Shown in pieces: positions 36,499-46,155 of a stretch of 64,000 nt of DNA (position 1 is its first letter; each line of letters opens with the position of its first letter). The notes below the pieces were generated by a model that was not told the DNA's origin, did not search any database, and was given only the letters and a program-made list of their open reading frames with translations. This stretch comes from Candidatus Nitrotoga sp. MKT. Lineage in GTDB: Bacteria > Pseudomonadota > Gammaproteobacteria > Burkholderiales > Gallionellaceae. Location: contig QFXH01000002.1 in NCBI GenBank assembly GCA_003402345.1, positions 62,001 through 126,000 on the forward strand. Reading direction: 5' to 3'. The position numbers and the translations under genes are program-made.

Positions 36499-38274
36499 AT
36501 GATTACATCATCCAAGATAAATCTTATCGCATTGCCTAATGCCGTTTCTACACATCTACAGCAGACTGAAACCATACGTAAGTTAATAGTTGAAGATAGC
36601 GCTGGATACACTCCTGCCCGCAACCATTCAATGCTATACCAAACTAATGAATGCAGCACCGATACCAAACTGCACCGAAATGCCCTACCAAACAGCGGAA
36701 TAGTCATTCCTGCAGCCCAGATCACAGTTAATGGTTCAGTACTCTTCGTCGATATCCGCAACTTTACTATGTTCGCCGACCAACTTCACGGCGAAGAGGT
36801 TGTTGAATTTTTGAATGCATTCTTTGAACGAGCGTATGAGCCAGTCCGTCAGCAATGTGGATGGGTAGTGAGATTCATCGGCGACGGAATGGCAGCAATG
36901 TTTGAACCAGGCGCGCAACAACCGGATGACCACGCCGAGCGGGCACTTAAAGTGGCACTCCTAATAGTGCTCGCCGCTGACTCCTTCCGTGAGTGGATCG
37001 CGCAACGCTTTCCAAAACGGAAATTGCCAGAGTTTGCAGTCGGTGTCGGCATACATTCAGGCGAAGTGATGATCTGCAATATGGGCAGTGGCACCGCAAT
37101 CGAAACCACCATAATCGGCGATACGGTAAACATCGCTGCACGTCTGCAAACGATGTCGGAAGTACTCGGCTGGAGCATAACAACGAGCCGTACCTGCGCA
37201 AATATGGCCGGAGATCGTTTTCAGCTCGGCCGTAACACTATGGTGTCTATAAAAGGAAAAGCGCTACCAATCCAGGCCACAGAGATTGTAGGACTCTACC
37301 CACGCACCGCAAGCGCCCACACCGATAACGCTTTTTACGATAAGCTGAATCGATCTGTAGCTGTAAATACGGCAATATTTGAATTGTCGCGGGAACAGGC
37401 AGACTCGATTCAAAACCCTATTTTTAACACCGAAAATACACTCAAACGGATTCCTCAAGATCAATCGATCAAACTGGATGGTTATCGCTTACTGCGCAAG
37501 CTAGGGCAGGGTGGAATGTCTGAGGTTTTTCTCGCAGAAAATCTCGTCACGCATACCCATCAAGTACTAAAACTTATCCCGACAATAGATATTGACATCG
37601 ACCACGATGACGTATTGCAACGTTTTTTGCATGAATTCGCACTAATTTCGCAGATCGATCATCCCAACGTCGCACGCATCTATCATCAGGGTTTCACCTC
37701 AACCCACGCTTATATCTCAATGGAGTTTTTTCCCGGCGGAGATTTACGGTGCCTTATCTCTGATACTCCCACACCACAAGTCGCAATCGCTTCGTTGCTA
37801 CAAATTCTGGGCGGACTCTCCGCAATTCACGCACTGGGTATCATTCATTGCGATATGAAGCCTGACAATGTGATGATTCGCAGGGACGGCTCGCTTGCAC
37901 TCGCCGATTTCGGCATTGCCGAGCATTCCGACGCAGTCCGGTTACCTACCCGCCCCGATGAAATCATGGGTTCACCGTCATATCTCGCGCCTGAGCAGGC
38001 GTTGGATCTACCCGTCGACGAGCGGACAGATCTATACAGCACAGGAGCCATGTTTTACGAAATGTTGACAGGACGGCCACCTTACAAAGGGAATTCCGTG
38101 CAGGCGGTTCTTTACCAACACGTAAATCTCCCGGTACCCCTATTGCCCGTGGGTCTTGAGCGCTTTCAACCCATTCTGAATCGCATGATGGCCAAATCGG
38201 CCGCAGCACGTTTTAAAAGTGCCGACGCGGTCGTCGAGTACATCATTTCATCAGGCTTGATCGGAAACCTATGA
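36499..38274 (+). CDS. Class III adenylate/guanylate cyclase fused to Ser/Thr protein kinase
   Basis: Fusion of 591 residues, no membrane segment. Cyclase domain (about 75-255): metal-binding Asp85 in LFVDIRNFTMF and Asp129 in FIGDGMAAMF, then GVGIHSGEV and IIGDTVNIAARLQ with the transition-state Asn and Arg, and KGKALPIQATEI. It should be active; cAMP is the likely product. Kinase domain (about 328-588): LGQGGMSEVF, VLKLI with the ATP-binding Lys, HCDMKPDNVM, ADFGIAE, GSPSYLAPEQ, DLYSTGAMFYEMLTG. Cys replaces the usual HRD Arg, making it a non-RD kinase. Its end overlaps the next gene (ATGA), tying it to the pil-chp operon. Confidence 0.92.
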   Translation: MITSSKINLIALPNAVSTHLQQTETIRKLIVEDSAGYTPARNHSMLYQTNECSTDTKLHRNALPNSGIVIPAAQITVNGSVLFVDIRNFTMFADQLHGEEVVEFLNAFFERAYEPVRQQCGWVVRFIGDGMAAMFEPGAQQPDDHAERALKVALLIVLAADSFREWIAQRFPKRKLPEFAVGVGIHSGEVMICNMGSGTAIETTIIGDTVNIAARLQTMSEVLGWSITTSRTCANMAGDRFQLGRNTMVSIKGKALPIQATEIVGLYPRTASAHTDNAFYDKLNRSVAVNTAIFELSREQADSIQNPIFNTENTLKRIPQDQSIKLDGYRLLRKLGQGGMSEVFLAENLVTHTHQVLKLIPTIDIDIDHDDVLQRFLHEFALISQIDHPNVARIYHQGFTSTHAYISMEFFPGGDLRCLISDTPTPQVAIASLLQILGGLSAIHALGIIHCDMKPDNVMIRRDGSLALADFGIAEHSDAVRLPTRPDEIMGSPSYLAPEQALDLPVDERTDLYSTGAMFYEMLTGRPPYKGNSVQAVLYQHVNLPVPLLPVGLERFQPILNRMMAKSAAARFKSADAVVEYIISSGLIGNL

Positions 38275-39215
38275 TGATGGAAACGTCCTCAACCGTGTCA
38301 CCGGCAAAGCCCCAATACACCGTCGATGTCCACGGCTTCAGTCAGACTGAACGAATTATTTTGAAAAGCATTTTCAGTCTATCCGCGCGCCGTTCGCCTA
38401 AATTTATCGAGTTTATGCCGACAATGGATTCGATGCCGGATGTTTTTCTCGTTGATGCCGAAGACGCGAATGCGATAGCCGATTTTCGTCAAAAAAACGC
38501 CATGAATACCCGGCCTGCGATTCTGATTGGCGACACTGATCACGGCATTTCGTGCACAACTTTATCACGGCCATTACAGTGGACAAAGATGTTCAAAGCT
38601 CTCGATCTCGCAGTAGGAATTAACACGCCTAGCCCAATACCAAAACCAAAACCAGAGCTTTCAGTTCGTATAGCGGCTTCCTACGAAAAAACCCAGCCAA
38701 TGGTCGCCTTAATGCCAACGCCGCGATCATCAGCGCCCCCGATCACCCCACCACAACTATCAAATACAACGACACTTAAATCAAACCCAGTAAATCAAAA
38801 GTTGGCAGATAACCTGACGCTAGCACATCCTCCCGATCAGCCATTTAACTGGGTGTTGGTCTGCGACGACAATATGACTGTGCGTGAATTCATGCGGGCA
38901 AAACTCGCACCATTTGGTTTCAATGTCGATTACGCCGAAACAGGGGAGCAAGCAGTTGGACTCACCGGCACTAAACACTACGCCTGCGTATTTCTCGATG
39001 TCGTGATGCCAGGAATCAATGGTTATCAGGTTTGTAAGCTTATTAAATCCAAGAAAACTGCCGCAAAAACTGCGGTAGTGATGCTATCGAGCAAAAATTC
39101 AACTTTCGACAAAATCCGGGCAACCATGTCTGGCTGCGATACGTACCTCACAAAGCCAGTAAACGAAAATCGCCTTTTCGAAGTAATCAGCAAATACCTG
39201 CCAACGAATGCCTGA
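38271..39215 (+). CDS. PilG-like response regulator with extra N-terminal domain
   Basis: Protein of 314 residues. The C-terminal receiver domain (about 195-314) is complete: VLVCDDNMTVREFM, phospho-acceptor Asp in CVFLDVVMPGINGYQ, VVMLSSKNS and the Lys of YLTKPVNENRLF. The N-terminal 130 residues look like a second, degenerate receiver or small alpha/beta domain (VFLVDAEDANAIADF, PAILIGDTDHG), followed by a Pro-rich linker. Pil-Chp systems have two regulators, PilG and PilH; this one is in the PilG position. Pseudomonas PilG lacks such an extension. Four-base overlap with the kinase gene. Confidence 0.8.
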   Translation: MMMETSSTVSPAKPQYTVDVHGFSQTERIILKSIFSLSARRSPKFIEFMPTMDSMPDVFLVDAEDANAIADFRQKNAMNTRPAILIGDTDHGISCTTLSRPLQWTKMFKALDLAVGINTPSPIPKPKPELSVRIAASYEKTQPMVALMPTPRSSAPPITPPQLSNTTTLKSNPVNQKLADNLTLAHPPDQPFNWVLVCDDNMTVREFMRAKLAPFGFNVDYAETGEQAVGLTGTKHYACVFLDVVMPGINGYQVCKLIKSKKTAAKTAVVMLSSKNSTFDKIRATMSGCDTYLTKPVNENRLFEVISKYLPTNA

Positions 39216-39263
39216 CTCCGACCACATTATATTTAACTTAATTCAATTAAAGGAAAAGCAACC

Positions 39264-39626
39264 ATGACAATCAAGAAAGTTCTTTGCGTCGACGATTCGT
39301 ATACTGATCTTGTCAATATTCAAAAAATCGTAATCAGCACAGGCCGCTTTGTTGTCACTGCCGCCAACGGCAAAGAAGCGATCGAGATGACCAAATCCGA
39401 GAAACCGGATTTGATCTTCATGGACGTAAACATGCCTGATATGGATGGCTTTGCCGCGACCCGCGCTTTGAAAAAAGATCCCGCGACCAAGGACATTCCA
39501 GTCGTGTTCGTAACCAGTAAGGATCAGAAAGCAGACAAGATGTGGGGACAAATGCAGGGAGGGAGCGGATATGTCGTTAAACCGTATACATCCGACGATA
39601 TCGTCAGGTTCGTCAATACGTTATGA
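39264..39626 (+). CDS. pilH: Single-domain response regulator, PilH-like
   Basis: Stand-alone receiver of 120 residues: KVLCVDDSYTDL with the acidic pair, phospho-Asp in LIFMDVNMPDMDGFAATR, VVFVTSKDQKADKM and the conserved Lys in YVVKPYTSDDIVRFV. Strong Shine-Dalgarno AAAGGAAAA before the ATG. By its place between the PilG-like and CheW genes and by its resemblance it is PilH, which in Pseudomonas tunes pilus retraction and cAMP level. Confidence 0.85.
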   Translation: MTIKKVLCVDDSYTDLVNIQKIVISTGRFVVTAANGKEAIEMTKSEKPDLIFMDVNMPDMDGFAATRALKKDPATKDIPVVFVTSKDQKADKMWGQMQGGSGYVVKPYTSDDIVRFVNTL

Positions 39627-39683
39627 CGGCCTTGTTCTCACGTTTGAACGCCCTTTTGCCGATCCATTCTGTACAGGACAACC

Positions 39684-40253
39684 ATGCAAAACGAGATCAA
39701 CTCTGCTGATTCACTGCTAGCGCCAAGCGTAGCACTGCACCCGGCGCGCACGGCAGGAGAGCTTATGGCTATCGGGCTCCCTCGACAGTATGGAGCCCCC
39801 CTTGCCACAGCTCAGAACGCAGCTCAGGAATGGATAGGTTTTGACGTGGCGAACATTAAATTTCTGGTTCCGCACGCACACGTAAGCGAAATTTCTGAAA
39901 TGCTACCTATTTTTCGCATTCCTAACACTGGCCGTTGGTTGCTTGGCCTAGTCAACCTTCACGGTAATCTTGTGCCGGTGTTTGACCTAGCGTCGCTCGT
40001 GGGTGGCGCATGTGGCACAAAATCGAAAACAATGCTCCTCGTGCTTGGCCGCGGTGAGTCGATCGCAGCCATCGTAGTTAACGGTATTCCGAACCGCAAG
40101 CGTTTCGATGCTTCGAATCGAACTCCGCTTCCAGCCTTCCCAGCGGCAATCCGTGATTACGTATCAAACGCTTATGCAGAAGAAGCCACAGTGTGGTTGG
40201 AACTCTACCACACCCGCTTTTTCGAAATGATGGCGCGCAGAATCCCAGGCTGA
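39684..40253 (+). CDS. pilI: CheW-like adaptor, PilI
   Basis: CheW-domain protein of 189 residues that couples the receptor PilJ to the histidine kinase. Residues about 45-185 form the CheW fold: FDVANIKFLVPHAHVSEI, FRIPNTGRWLLGLVNLHGNLVPVFDLASLVGG, MLLVLGRGESIAAIVVNGIP. AGGA precedes the ATG. The N-terminal 45 residues are a variable lead with LPRQYGAPLATAQNAA. The order regulator-regulator-CheW-MCP-CheA is the standard pilGHIJ-chpA order. Confidence 0.88.
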   Translation: MQNEINSADSLLAPSVALHPARTAGELMAIGLPRQYGAPLATAQNAAQEWIGFDVANIKFLVPHAHVSEISEMLPIFRIPNTGRWLLGLVNLHGNLVPVFDLASLVGGACGTKSKTMLLVLGRGESIAAIVVNGIPNRKRFDASNRTPLPAFPAAIRDYVSNAYAEEATVWLELYHTRFFEMMARRIPG

Positions 40254-40293
40254 CGTACCTAGCCTTAATTGACGACTTTCCTGGAGAAACAAA

Positions 40294-42612
40294 ATGAAAA
40301 ACAGACTAAACTTTACTTTTCTTACACGGATAAAACTGTGGCAAAAGTTCCTGCTTTTGGGCGCCGTTGCGTTACCCGCTGCCGGAGTGCCTGCCTATCT
40401 GTTCTTGACTCAGACCATCGCCGCCATCCAGACCGCCAAGCTCGAAGCTAGTGGTATTGCCCCAGCAGCAAAGCTACTTAAAGTAATCCAAAATACCCAA
40501 CAGCATCGCGGCTTATCCGCCGCTTTCATCGGTGGCAATGCTTCCGTTGCTGCAGATCGCGCCGCTAAGGAAACGGAGGTTGCCCAGGCCATCAGCACCT
40601 TTGACGCATACATGAAAGATAACAACAATACCAAACAGGCCGAGGCGTGGGACAAGATAAAAACCGATTGGACACGAATCGCAGCCGAGACCGCGGGCCA
40701 ACGCACGGACACGCGCAAATCATTTACTGACCACTCTACACTGGTCGCTACCGAACTGGCTCTGCTTGATCTTCTTATGGATCATTACAAGCTTTCGTTC
40801 GAATCAAATACCGCGACACACTTCTTGATCCAAGCTACGCTATCAGACCTGCCCCGAGTATCTGAGACATTGGGGCAGGTACGGGCTTTTGGGGTTGCCC
40901 GTCTCGCGGAAGCCGAACGCTTAACCGTCGATCAAAATTCCGGTGTTGAACTAGGCAAAGAAACGCTCACCTTAACCGACCGCGCAACGATGGCAACTCT
41001 AATCTCGTCATTAATTGCCAAAACCAATCAAGCGACTAATCAGCTAGGCAAAGCACAAGCTGAAGAGGCGCGGATTAAAGATCAAATTGCAGGTAGAGAT
41101 CAAGCCGCTGAAGAACAAATCAAGCACCTTGCCGATCTGGCCGCCGCAGAAATCAGCAATGCGCAGCGGCTCCAATTTAGCTCCGCAGAGTATGTCAAGC
41201 AATTCACGAGTGGCATCAATTATCAATTCAAATTAATCGATATCGCGATGGTAGCGCTAAACAACGAATTGCAATTCAAAGTTGCAAACCTGCTCAACCG
41301 TTCATTAATCCTATCAGGCGTGGTAATCGCCTTTATCATATTTGCTGCCCTTCTCGCCTTACTGATCACACGAAATGTCACCGACACAGTGCGTTTATTG
41401 CAGCTATCCGTCGAGAAGGTACGTGGCGGAGATAACACCGCACTAAACTCGATTGAGGCAAAGGACGAGGTCGGCGATTTGGGGCGAACGGTTAATCAAC
41501 TGCTAGAAGAACGTATGGCCGCGCAACGCAAAGCTGAAGCGGAAACCGAAGCACTCAATGACTCGGTGATCTCGCTCCTACAAACTATGCAGAAACTCTC
41601 GGAGAAAAACCTCACGGTCAAAGCACCTGTCACGCAAGACATTGTGGGTACGGTGTCTGATGCCGTAAATCAGCATACTGAAGAAACGAGCAAAGTGCTT
41701 TATCGGGTAATGCAAATCGCCGGCCAGGTAGAAAATTCATCGGTCAAATTGAAAGGGCAGGCGGATCAAGTGCAAGCGACAGCTGCAGTAGAAAGGCAAG
41801 GTGTCGCAGAAATGATCCGCGAGCTCGCCACTTCAACCGAAGCCATGAACAATGTGGCACAGCTCACCGCAAAATCCCACATTGCGTCCGGTGATGCGAC
41901 CCGCTCAACCCTCTCTGCGCTCAATGCTGTAACCGGAACAATGAAGGGCATGAACTCAATCCGTGAAATGATTGCCGAGACCGAAAAGCGAATTAAACGC
42001 CTTGGCGAGCGTTCGCAGGAAATTAGCGGCATCGTGAATTTGATCAATACAATCGCGGAGCGCACACATGTGCTTGCGTTGAATGCGAGCGTACAGGCCG
42101 CAGTCGCAGGAGATGCAGGCCGCGGTTTCGCAGTGGTAGCTGAGGAAGTGCAACGTCTTGCCGAATCCTCACGCAACGCTACAGCGCAAATTGGCACGTT
42201 GGTGAATAACATTCAAATCGAGACGAACGACACTATCAATACAGTGAACAAGACAATCTCTCAAGTAGTGCAAGGAACCGAGTTCGCTGAAAAAGCCGGT
42301 GTTCAAATGGCGGAAACACAAAAGGCAACCGACAATTTAGTGGAATTAGTATTGCAAATCGCCGCCAGCTTGGAGGTACAAATCAAGAGCGCAGAAATTC
42401 TGCAAAATAGAGTCGAGGATATTGGCCGTAGTGCGGAAAAAACCGGAGAACAAATTACAACCCAGACAGCCGAAACTAACCTGCTCTCCAGATCTGCGGA
42501 ACAATTGGTGAAAACGGTGGGCGTATTCAAGCTACCTAACGCACAAGTTCTTGGATTGTCGACCATGCCAGAGCGTACGAGCGCCATGCCCAAGCTTCAA
42601 GCGGTTGGTTAA
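40294..42612 (+). CDS. pilJ: Methyl-accepting chemotaxis protein PilJ
   Basis: Receptor of 772 residues: TM1 (about 19-38), a long periplasmic helical sensor region (about 40-330; QNTQQHRGLSAAFIGG is a landmark), TM2 (about 332-358, LILSGVVIAFIIFAALLALL), HAMP (about 358-410), then a cytoplasmic signalling coiled coil. The tip matches PilJ rather than classical MCPs: RTHVLALNASVQAAVAGDA then GRGFAVVAEEVQRLAESS. Strong GGAG before the ATG. In Pseudomonas PilJ senses pilin and surface contact. Confidence 0.9.
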   Translation: MKNRLNFTFLTRIKLWQKFLLLGAVALPAAGVPAYLFLTQTIAAIQTAKLEASGIAPAAKLLKVIQNTQQHRGLSAAFIGGNASVAADRAAKETEVAQAISTFDAYMKDNNNTKQAEAWDKIKTDWTRIAAETAGQRTDTRKSFTDHSTLVATELALLDLLMDHYKLSFESNTATHFLIQATLSDLPRVSETLGQVRAFGVARLAEAERLTVDQNSGVELGKETLTLTDRATMATLISSLIAKTNQATNQLGKAQAEEARIKDQIAGRDQAAEEQIKHLADLAAAEISNAQRLQFSSAEYVKQFTSGINYQFKLIDIAMVALNNELQFKVANLLNRSLILSGVVIAFIIFAALLALLITRNVTDTVRLLQLSVEKVRGGDNTALNSIEAKDEVGDLGRTVNQLLEERMAAQRKAEAETEALNDSVISLLQTMQKLSEKNLTVKAPVTQDIVGTVSDAVNQHTEETSKVLYRVMQIAGQVENSSVKLKGQADQVQATAAVERQGVAEMIRELATSTEAMNNVAQLTAKSHIASGDATRSTLSALNAVTGTMKGMNSIREMIAETEKRIKRLGERSQEISGIVNLINTIAERTHVLALNASVQAAVAGDAGRGFAVVAEEVQRLAESSRNATAQIGTLVNNIQIETNDTINTVNKTISQVVQGTEFAEKAGVQMAETQKATDNLVELVLQIAASLEVQIKSAEILQNRVEDIGRSAEKTGEQITTQTAETNLLSRSAEQLVKTVGVFKLPNAQVLGLSTMPERTSAMPKLQAVG

Positions 42613-42670
42613 GCCTGCAATGACGGCGGTACGCTTGTGCCGCCGTGCTTCGACCTAAGGACTATAGATA

Positions 42671-45600
42671 ATGCAAATGAGCGATTTCATCGAAGCGCTA
42701 CTAACCGAAATAAAAGAGGTGCGCGCCGATCTTGCTGGTTGGATCGCAACGATTTGTTCGGCTGTCCCCGAAGACCCCACATTCGGCAACGCACTTGATC
42801 AATATGTCGGTCAAGTCGAACGTACAGCGTCAACTTGCGGAATGCTCGGACTGCGCGGCTTGGAGTCCTGTTGCGCTCAGGTACAGGAATGCCTGGTGGT
42901 CATTGTTGGGCTTAATGCAAAAGAGCGCGGCGCGGCGCAAGCCTTTTTCGATCTTTGGCCCGATCTTGTGCTCGCTTACCTCGCTGACATCACGAATTTC
43001 GAATCGGCAGAGCACTTGGCAGAACATTTTTCCCTCCCCCCCTGTCCATCACCCGTAAATGCAGAGCGCAGCCTCGAACTCATTATCGAACTCACCGCCG
43101 AGCCGGTGCTAGCGGCGTATTTACGCGCTGAGGCGGAGGCCGAAGAGCTGGAACGTCCACGCGTAGCGACTGATGAGGACGTCTCCCTTGCCCTGCCGGA
43201 CGATGTGGATCGGGGCGTGTATGAAGCGCTATTGCAAGAAGCACCAACGCAGGCCGCCGAGCTTTCAACCTACATCCGCAATATTGTGGACGGCCAAGCC
43301 ACAGACGAAGATATGGCCGCAGCAAAGCGCATTGCGCACTCGTTAAAAGGTTCGGCAAACATTGTCGGCATCCGGGGCATCGCGACACTCGGACACCACA
43401 CAGAAGATATCCTCGAATGGTTTGAACAGAACCATACACACCCCCCGCTGACGCTTACCAATACACTGCTCGATGCGGCAGCGTGCCTGGAACAAATGAT
43501 AGGCTCCCTGCTCGGCATCGAGGATGCCCCCACACATACACAAGCGAAGGAAATATTGCAGTCTGTTCTTGATTGCGCAAGCCGGATTCACTCAGGAAGC
43601 ATTGAGGATGAAGTCGATGCCGCCTCCCCTGTACATAGAGATCTCGACCTATTTTTCCCAGCACCAACTGAAAGCACTGATCTCGATGCAACGTTTGCCA
43701 TTCAAATAAAATTCAATGATCTTAACTCGACGCCCCCGATCCAAGCTGAAAATGCAGGTCTTGATGCGATGTTTCCGGCTTTGATTGAAGCTGCCCATCA
43801 CAACGCAACGCCCCGGGCATTAACTGAAACCTTCAGGGAAGAAGAATCTTCTTTGCCTAGCAATGTGACCAACCAGACTCCAGTCGCTTCAACAATACGC
43901 GTCCCGGTTACAACCATGGACGAACTCTTCCGTCTCACTGGTGAGCTATCTGTAAAGATTGGGCAACTTACCGAGCAAGTGAAGCAGGCTCAGCAACGCA
44001 CTAACGGCTTATTACGTCAGAATCTCAAGGTACAGCAGCGAATTTTTGATCTGGAGAACCTGGTTGACATCCGCGGCCTCGCGAGTCTGCGCGACACGCC
44101 AATCTCCCACGGCGACCCCATATTTGATGCACTGGAAATGGAACAGTACACCGAACTTCAGAGCAACACCCGCGCGCTGACAGAAGAAGCCGCTGACACA
44201 CGGGAATTCAGCCGGCGCATTGAGGAAGACGTGGCACAGATGGGTGCCGTACTTCAACAAACGCAGCGGGTACAGCGCGACCTTCAATACATGGCCATGA
44301 CCACTCGCATGAGTCCAGTGGGAAGCCTCGCCCCTCGCCTGCATCGCAACATCCGCCAAACTTCACAGCAAACAGGAAAAAAAGCAAAGCTGATAATTGA
44401 AGGGGAAGATATCCTAATCGACGGAGACATGCTGAACAACCTCGTCGACCCGCTGCTGCATATACTGCGAAACGCCATCGATCACGGTATTGAAACACCC
44501 GATGAACGTAGATACGCCGGGAAACCGGAGGTATCTACAATTCATCTTAAGTTCTCCCGGCGCGGCCAGACGGTTACTGTGTGTTGCCGGGACGACGGGC
44601 ACGGACTCAACTACGATGCAATCCGACACAAGGCGATTGAGCGCGGCCTGATACAAGCTGGCCAAGATATCTCCAAGGAAGAACTGTCACGCTTCATTCT
44701 GCTTCCTGGCTTTTCAACACGGGAACACACAAATGAAATATCGGGACGTGGCGTCGGACTCGACGTGGTGCGCGACCGTCTTCTTGCCATGAAAGGAATG
44801 GTCGAAGTACGGTCTGAATCCGAAAAAGGCTGCGAGTTTCTACTGCGCTTCCAGGCGTCGCTCGTCACCCAACACGCATTACTCATAGAATCCTCCACCC
44901 AAATTTTTGCGGTACCCAGCTACGCGTTGGATCAAGCATTACCACCCGCCGCAGGAGAATTCATATCAATCGGCAGCGAAATAAATCTGCGCTATCAAAA
45001 ACGTACCTATCCGGTAAAGGCCTTGAATGCGCTGATCGGTTATGACAGCGGCGAAATGACGCCAGAAATCATGAATTCGAAGTCGGTATTGCTGGTTCAC
45101 GTCGACCTTGATATTCATGCGGTGCTAGTCGACCGCATCGTTGACAGTCGCGACCTGATCCTCAAGGATCCGGGCCGCTATGTAAAAAAGATTAATGGCA
45201 TCGGCGGCATCGCGATTCTGGGTGATGGCACCGTCGCACCGCTGCTCGATTTAGCCGAATTACTACGTCTTCCTATGCCGCAATTGATAGAAGCTTCAGC
45301 CTCCACTACCACAAACGACCATGAAACATCAATGCGACGCGACATTCTCGTTGTAGATGATTCCCTTAGCGTACGTAAATCGCTAGTTCAACTCGTAAGT
45401 GACGCAGGATATAACGTGAAAGCAGCGAAAGATGGATTAGAAGCAGTCGCACTCCTAAATGATTTTATACCCGGAGTGATACTCACTGACCTTGAAATGC
45501 CAAACATGAACGGACTCGAATTCACTTCACACCTGCGCGCGCGCCCTGACACCCGCGAGCTGCCGGTGATCATGATCACTTCTCGCTCCATGGACAAACA

Positions 45601-45703
45601 TCGTAAGCAGGCCGAGCTTGCTGGAGTTAGCATATACATGACCAAGCCCTACACCGATACTGACCTTCTCGGGCATATCCACAGCGCGATCGGCGGGGTG
45701 TAA
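42671..45703 (+). CDS. chpA: Hybrid chemotaxis histidine kinase ChpA/PilL-like
   Basis: CheA-type hybrid kinase of 1010 residues, much shorter than Pseudomonas ChpA. A helical N-terminal region (1-150) precedes one Hpt domain with phospho-His in KRIAHSLKGSANIVG (about 223). A low-complexity linker with five 13-residue repeats follows (about 324-388). Then come the dimerisation segment MDELFRLTGELSVKIG, the ATPase (LLHILRNAIDHGIE, CRDDGHGLNYDAI, GRGVGLDVVRDRL), a CheW domain, and a C-terminal receiver (DILVVDDSLSVRKS, ILTDLEMPNMNG, YMTKPYTD). AAGGA precedes the ATG at 42671. The stop overlaps the next start (TAATG). Confidence 0.92.
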   Translation: MQMSDFIEALLTEIKEVRADLAGWIATICSAVPEDPTFGNALDQYVGQVERTASTCGMLGLRGLESCCAQVQECLVVIVGLNAKERGAAQAFFDLWPDLVLAYLADITNFESAEHLAEHFSLPPCPSPVNAERSLELIIELTAEPVLAAYLRAEAEAEELERPRVATDEDVSLALPDDVDRGVYEALLQEAPTQAAELSTYIRNIVDGQATDEDMAAAKRIAHSLKGSANIVGIRGIATLGHHTEDILEWFEQNHTHPPLTLTNTLLDAAACLEQMIGSLLGIEDAPTHTQAKEILQSVLDCASRIHSGSIEDEVDAASPVHRDLDLFFPAPTESTDLDATFAIQIKFNDLNSTPPIQAENAGLDAMFPALIEAAHHNATPRALTETFREEESSLPSNVTNQTPVASTIRVPVTTMDELFRLTGELSVKIGQLTEQVKQAQQRTNGLLRQNLKVQQRIFDLENLVDIRGLASLRDTPISHGDPIFDALEMEQYTELQSNTRALTEEAADTREFSRRIEEDVAQMGAVLQQTQRVQRDLQYMAMTTRMSPVGSLAPRLHRNIRQTSQQTGKKAKLIIEGEDILIDGDMLNNLVDPLLHILRNAIDHGIETPDERRYAGKPEVSTIHLKFSRRGQTVTVCCRDDGHGLNYDAIRHKAIERGLIQAGQDISKEELSRFILLPGFSTREHTNEISGRGVGLDVVRDRLLAMKGMVEVRSESEKGCEFLLRFQASLVTQHALLIESSTQIFAVPSYALDQALPPAAGEFISIGSEINLRYQKRTYPVKALNALIGYDSGEMTPEIMNSKSVLLVHVDLDIHAVLVDRIVDSRDLILKDPGRYVKKINGIGGIAILGDGTVAPLLDLAELLRLPMPQLIEASASTTTNDHETSMRRDILVVDDSLSVRKSLVQLVSDAGYNVKAAKDGLEAVALLNDFIPGVILTDLEMPNMNGLEFTSHLRARPDTRELPVIMITSRSMDKHRKQAELAGVSIYMTKPYTDTDLLGHIHSAIGGV
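43640..43834 (+). repeat. Five 39-bp degenerate tandem repeats in chpA (13 residues each)
   Basis: The ChpA linker is built of five adjoining 13-codon units starting at 43640, 43679, 43718, 43757 and 43796. The peptides are DLDLFFPAPTEST, DLDATFAIQIKFN, DLNSTPPIQAENA, GLDAMFPALIEAA and HHNATPRALTETF. Shared positions are D-L-D/N at 1-3, F or P at 6-7 and polar residues after. The DNA has diverged, so this is an old repeat, likely a flexible spacer between Hpt and kinase core. Confidence 0.8.
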
Positions 45704-46155
45704 TGAACACCACAGCAACCGGGTACGCGTTGATCTGCTTTGACGGTCTGAGTTTACTCATTGACCAACACACGATCGTCTGCCTTAATAATATGGCTAT
45801 GTTACAAAGCGAAGGTCATGAAGAAAAAAACAGCGAAACCATTATTGAAGAGCCGGCATGCAAAGTGCATTCGCTAACTGCACACTTAACCGTAGCGGAG
45901 AAAATTAATACACGATGTCGATACATTGTCGTACTGCAGGCAGATGGGCATCACTTCGGTATTACCGTGGACTCGGTACAATCGCTCCCCACTCAAAACC
46001 CAATACTACATTCTTTACCCACGTGCATGAGCATCTCTGGATCGCCAATCCAAGCTTACGTACAAATTAAGGAAACTATCGCATTCTGTTGCGATGTCGG
46101 TACATTGTGGTGTTACATCAACTCCTTGGAACGCAGGCATGAATTCAAGACATAA
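45703..46155 (+). CDS. CheW-like protein, divergent (ChpC/ChpB position)
   Basis: Protein of 150 residues overlapping the chpA stop by one base. A weak CheW-like pattern is visible: GYALICFDGLSLLIDQHTIV at the start, RYIVVLQADGHHFGITVDSVQSL in the middle, then PIQAYVQIKETIAFCCDVGTLW. It lacks the usual LRG..P..DL core, so it may be an adaptor that has lost one surface. It overlaps the next CheW-like gene by 17 nt. The context suggests an accessory Pil-Chp adaptor. Confidence 0.65.
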   Translation: MNTTATGYALICFDGLSLLIDQHTIVCLNNMAMLQSEGHEEKNSETIIEEPACKVHSLTAHLTVAEKINTRCRYIVVLQADGHHFGITVDSVQSLPTQNPILHSLPTCMSISGSPIQAYVQIKETIAFCCDVGTLWCYINSLERRHEFKT

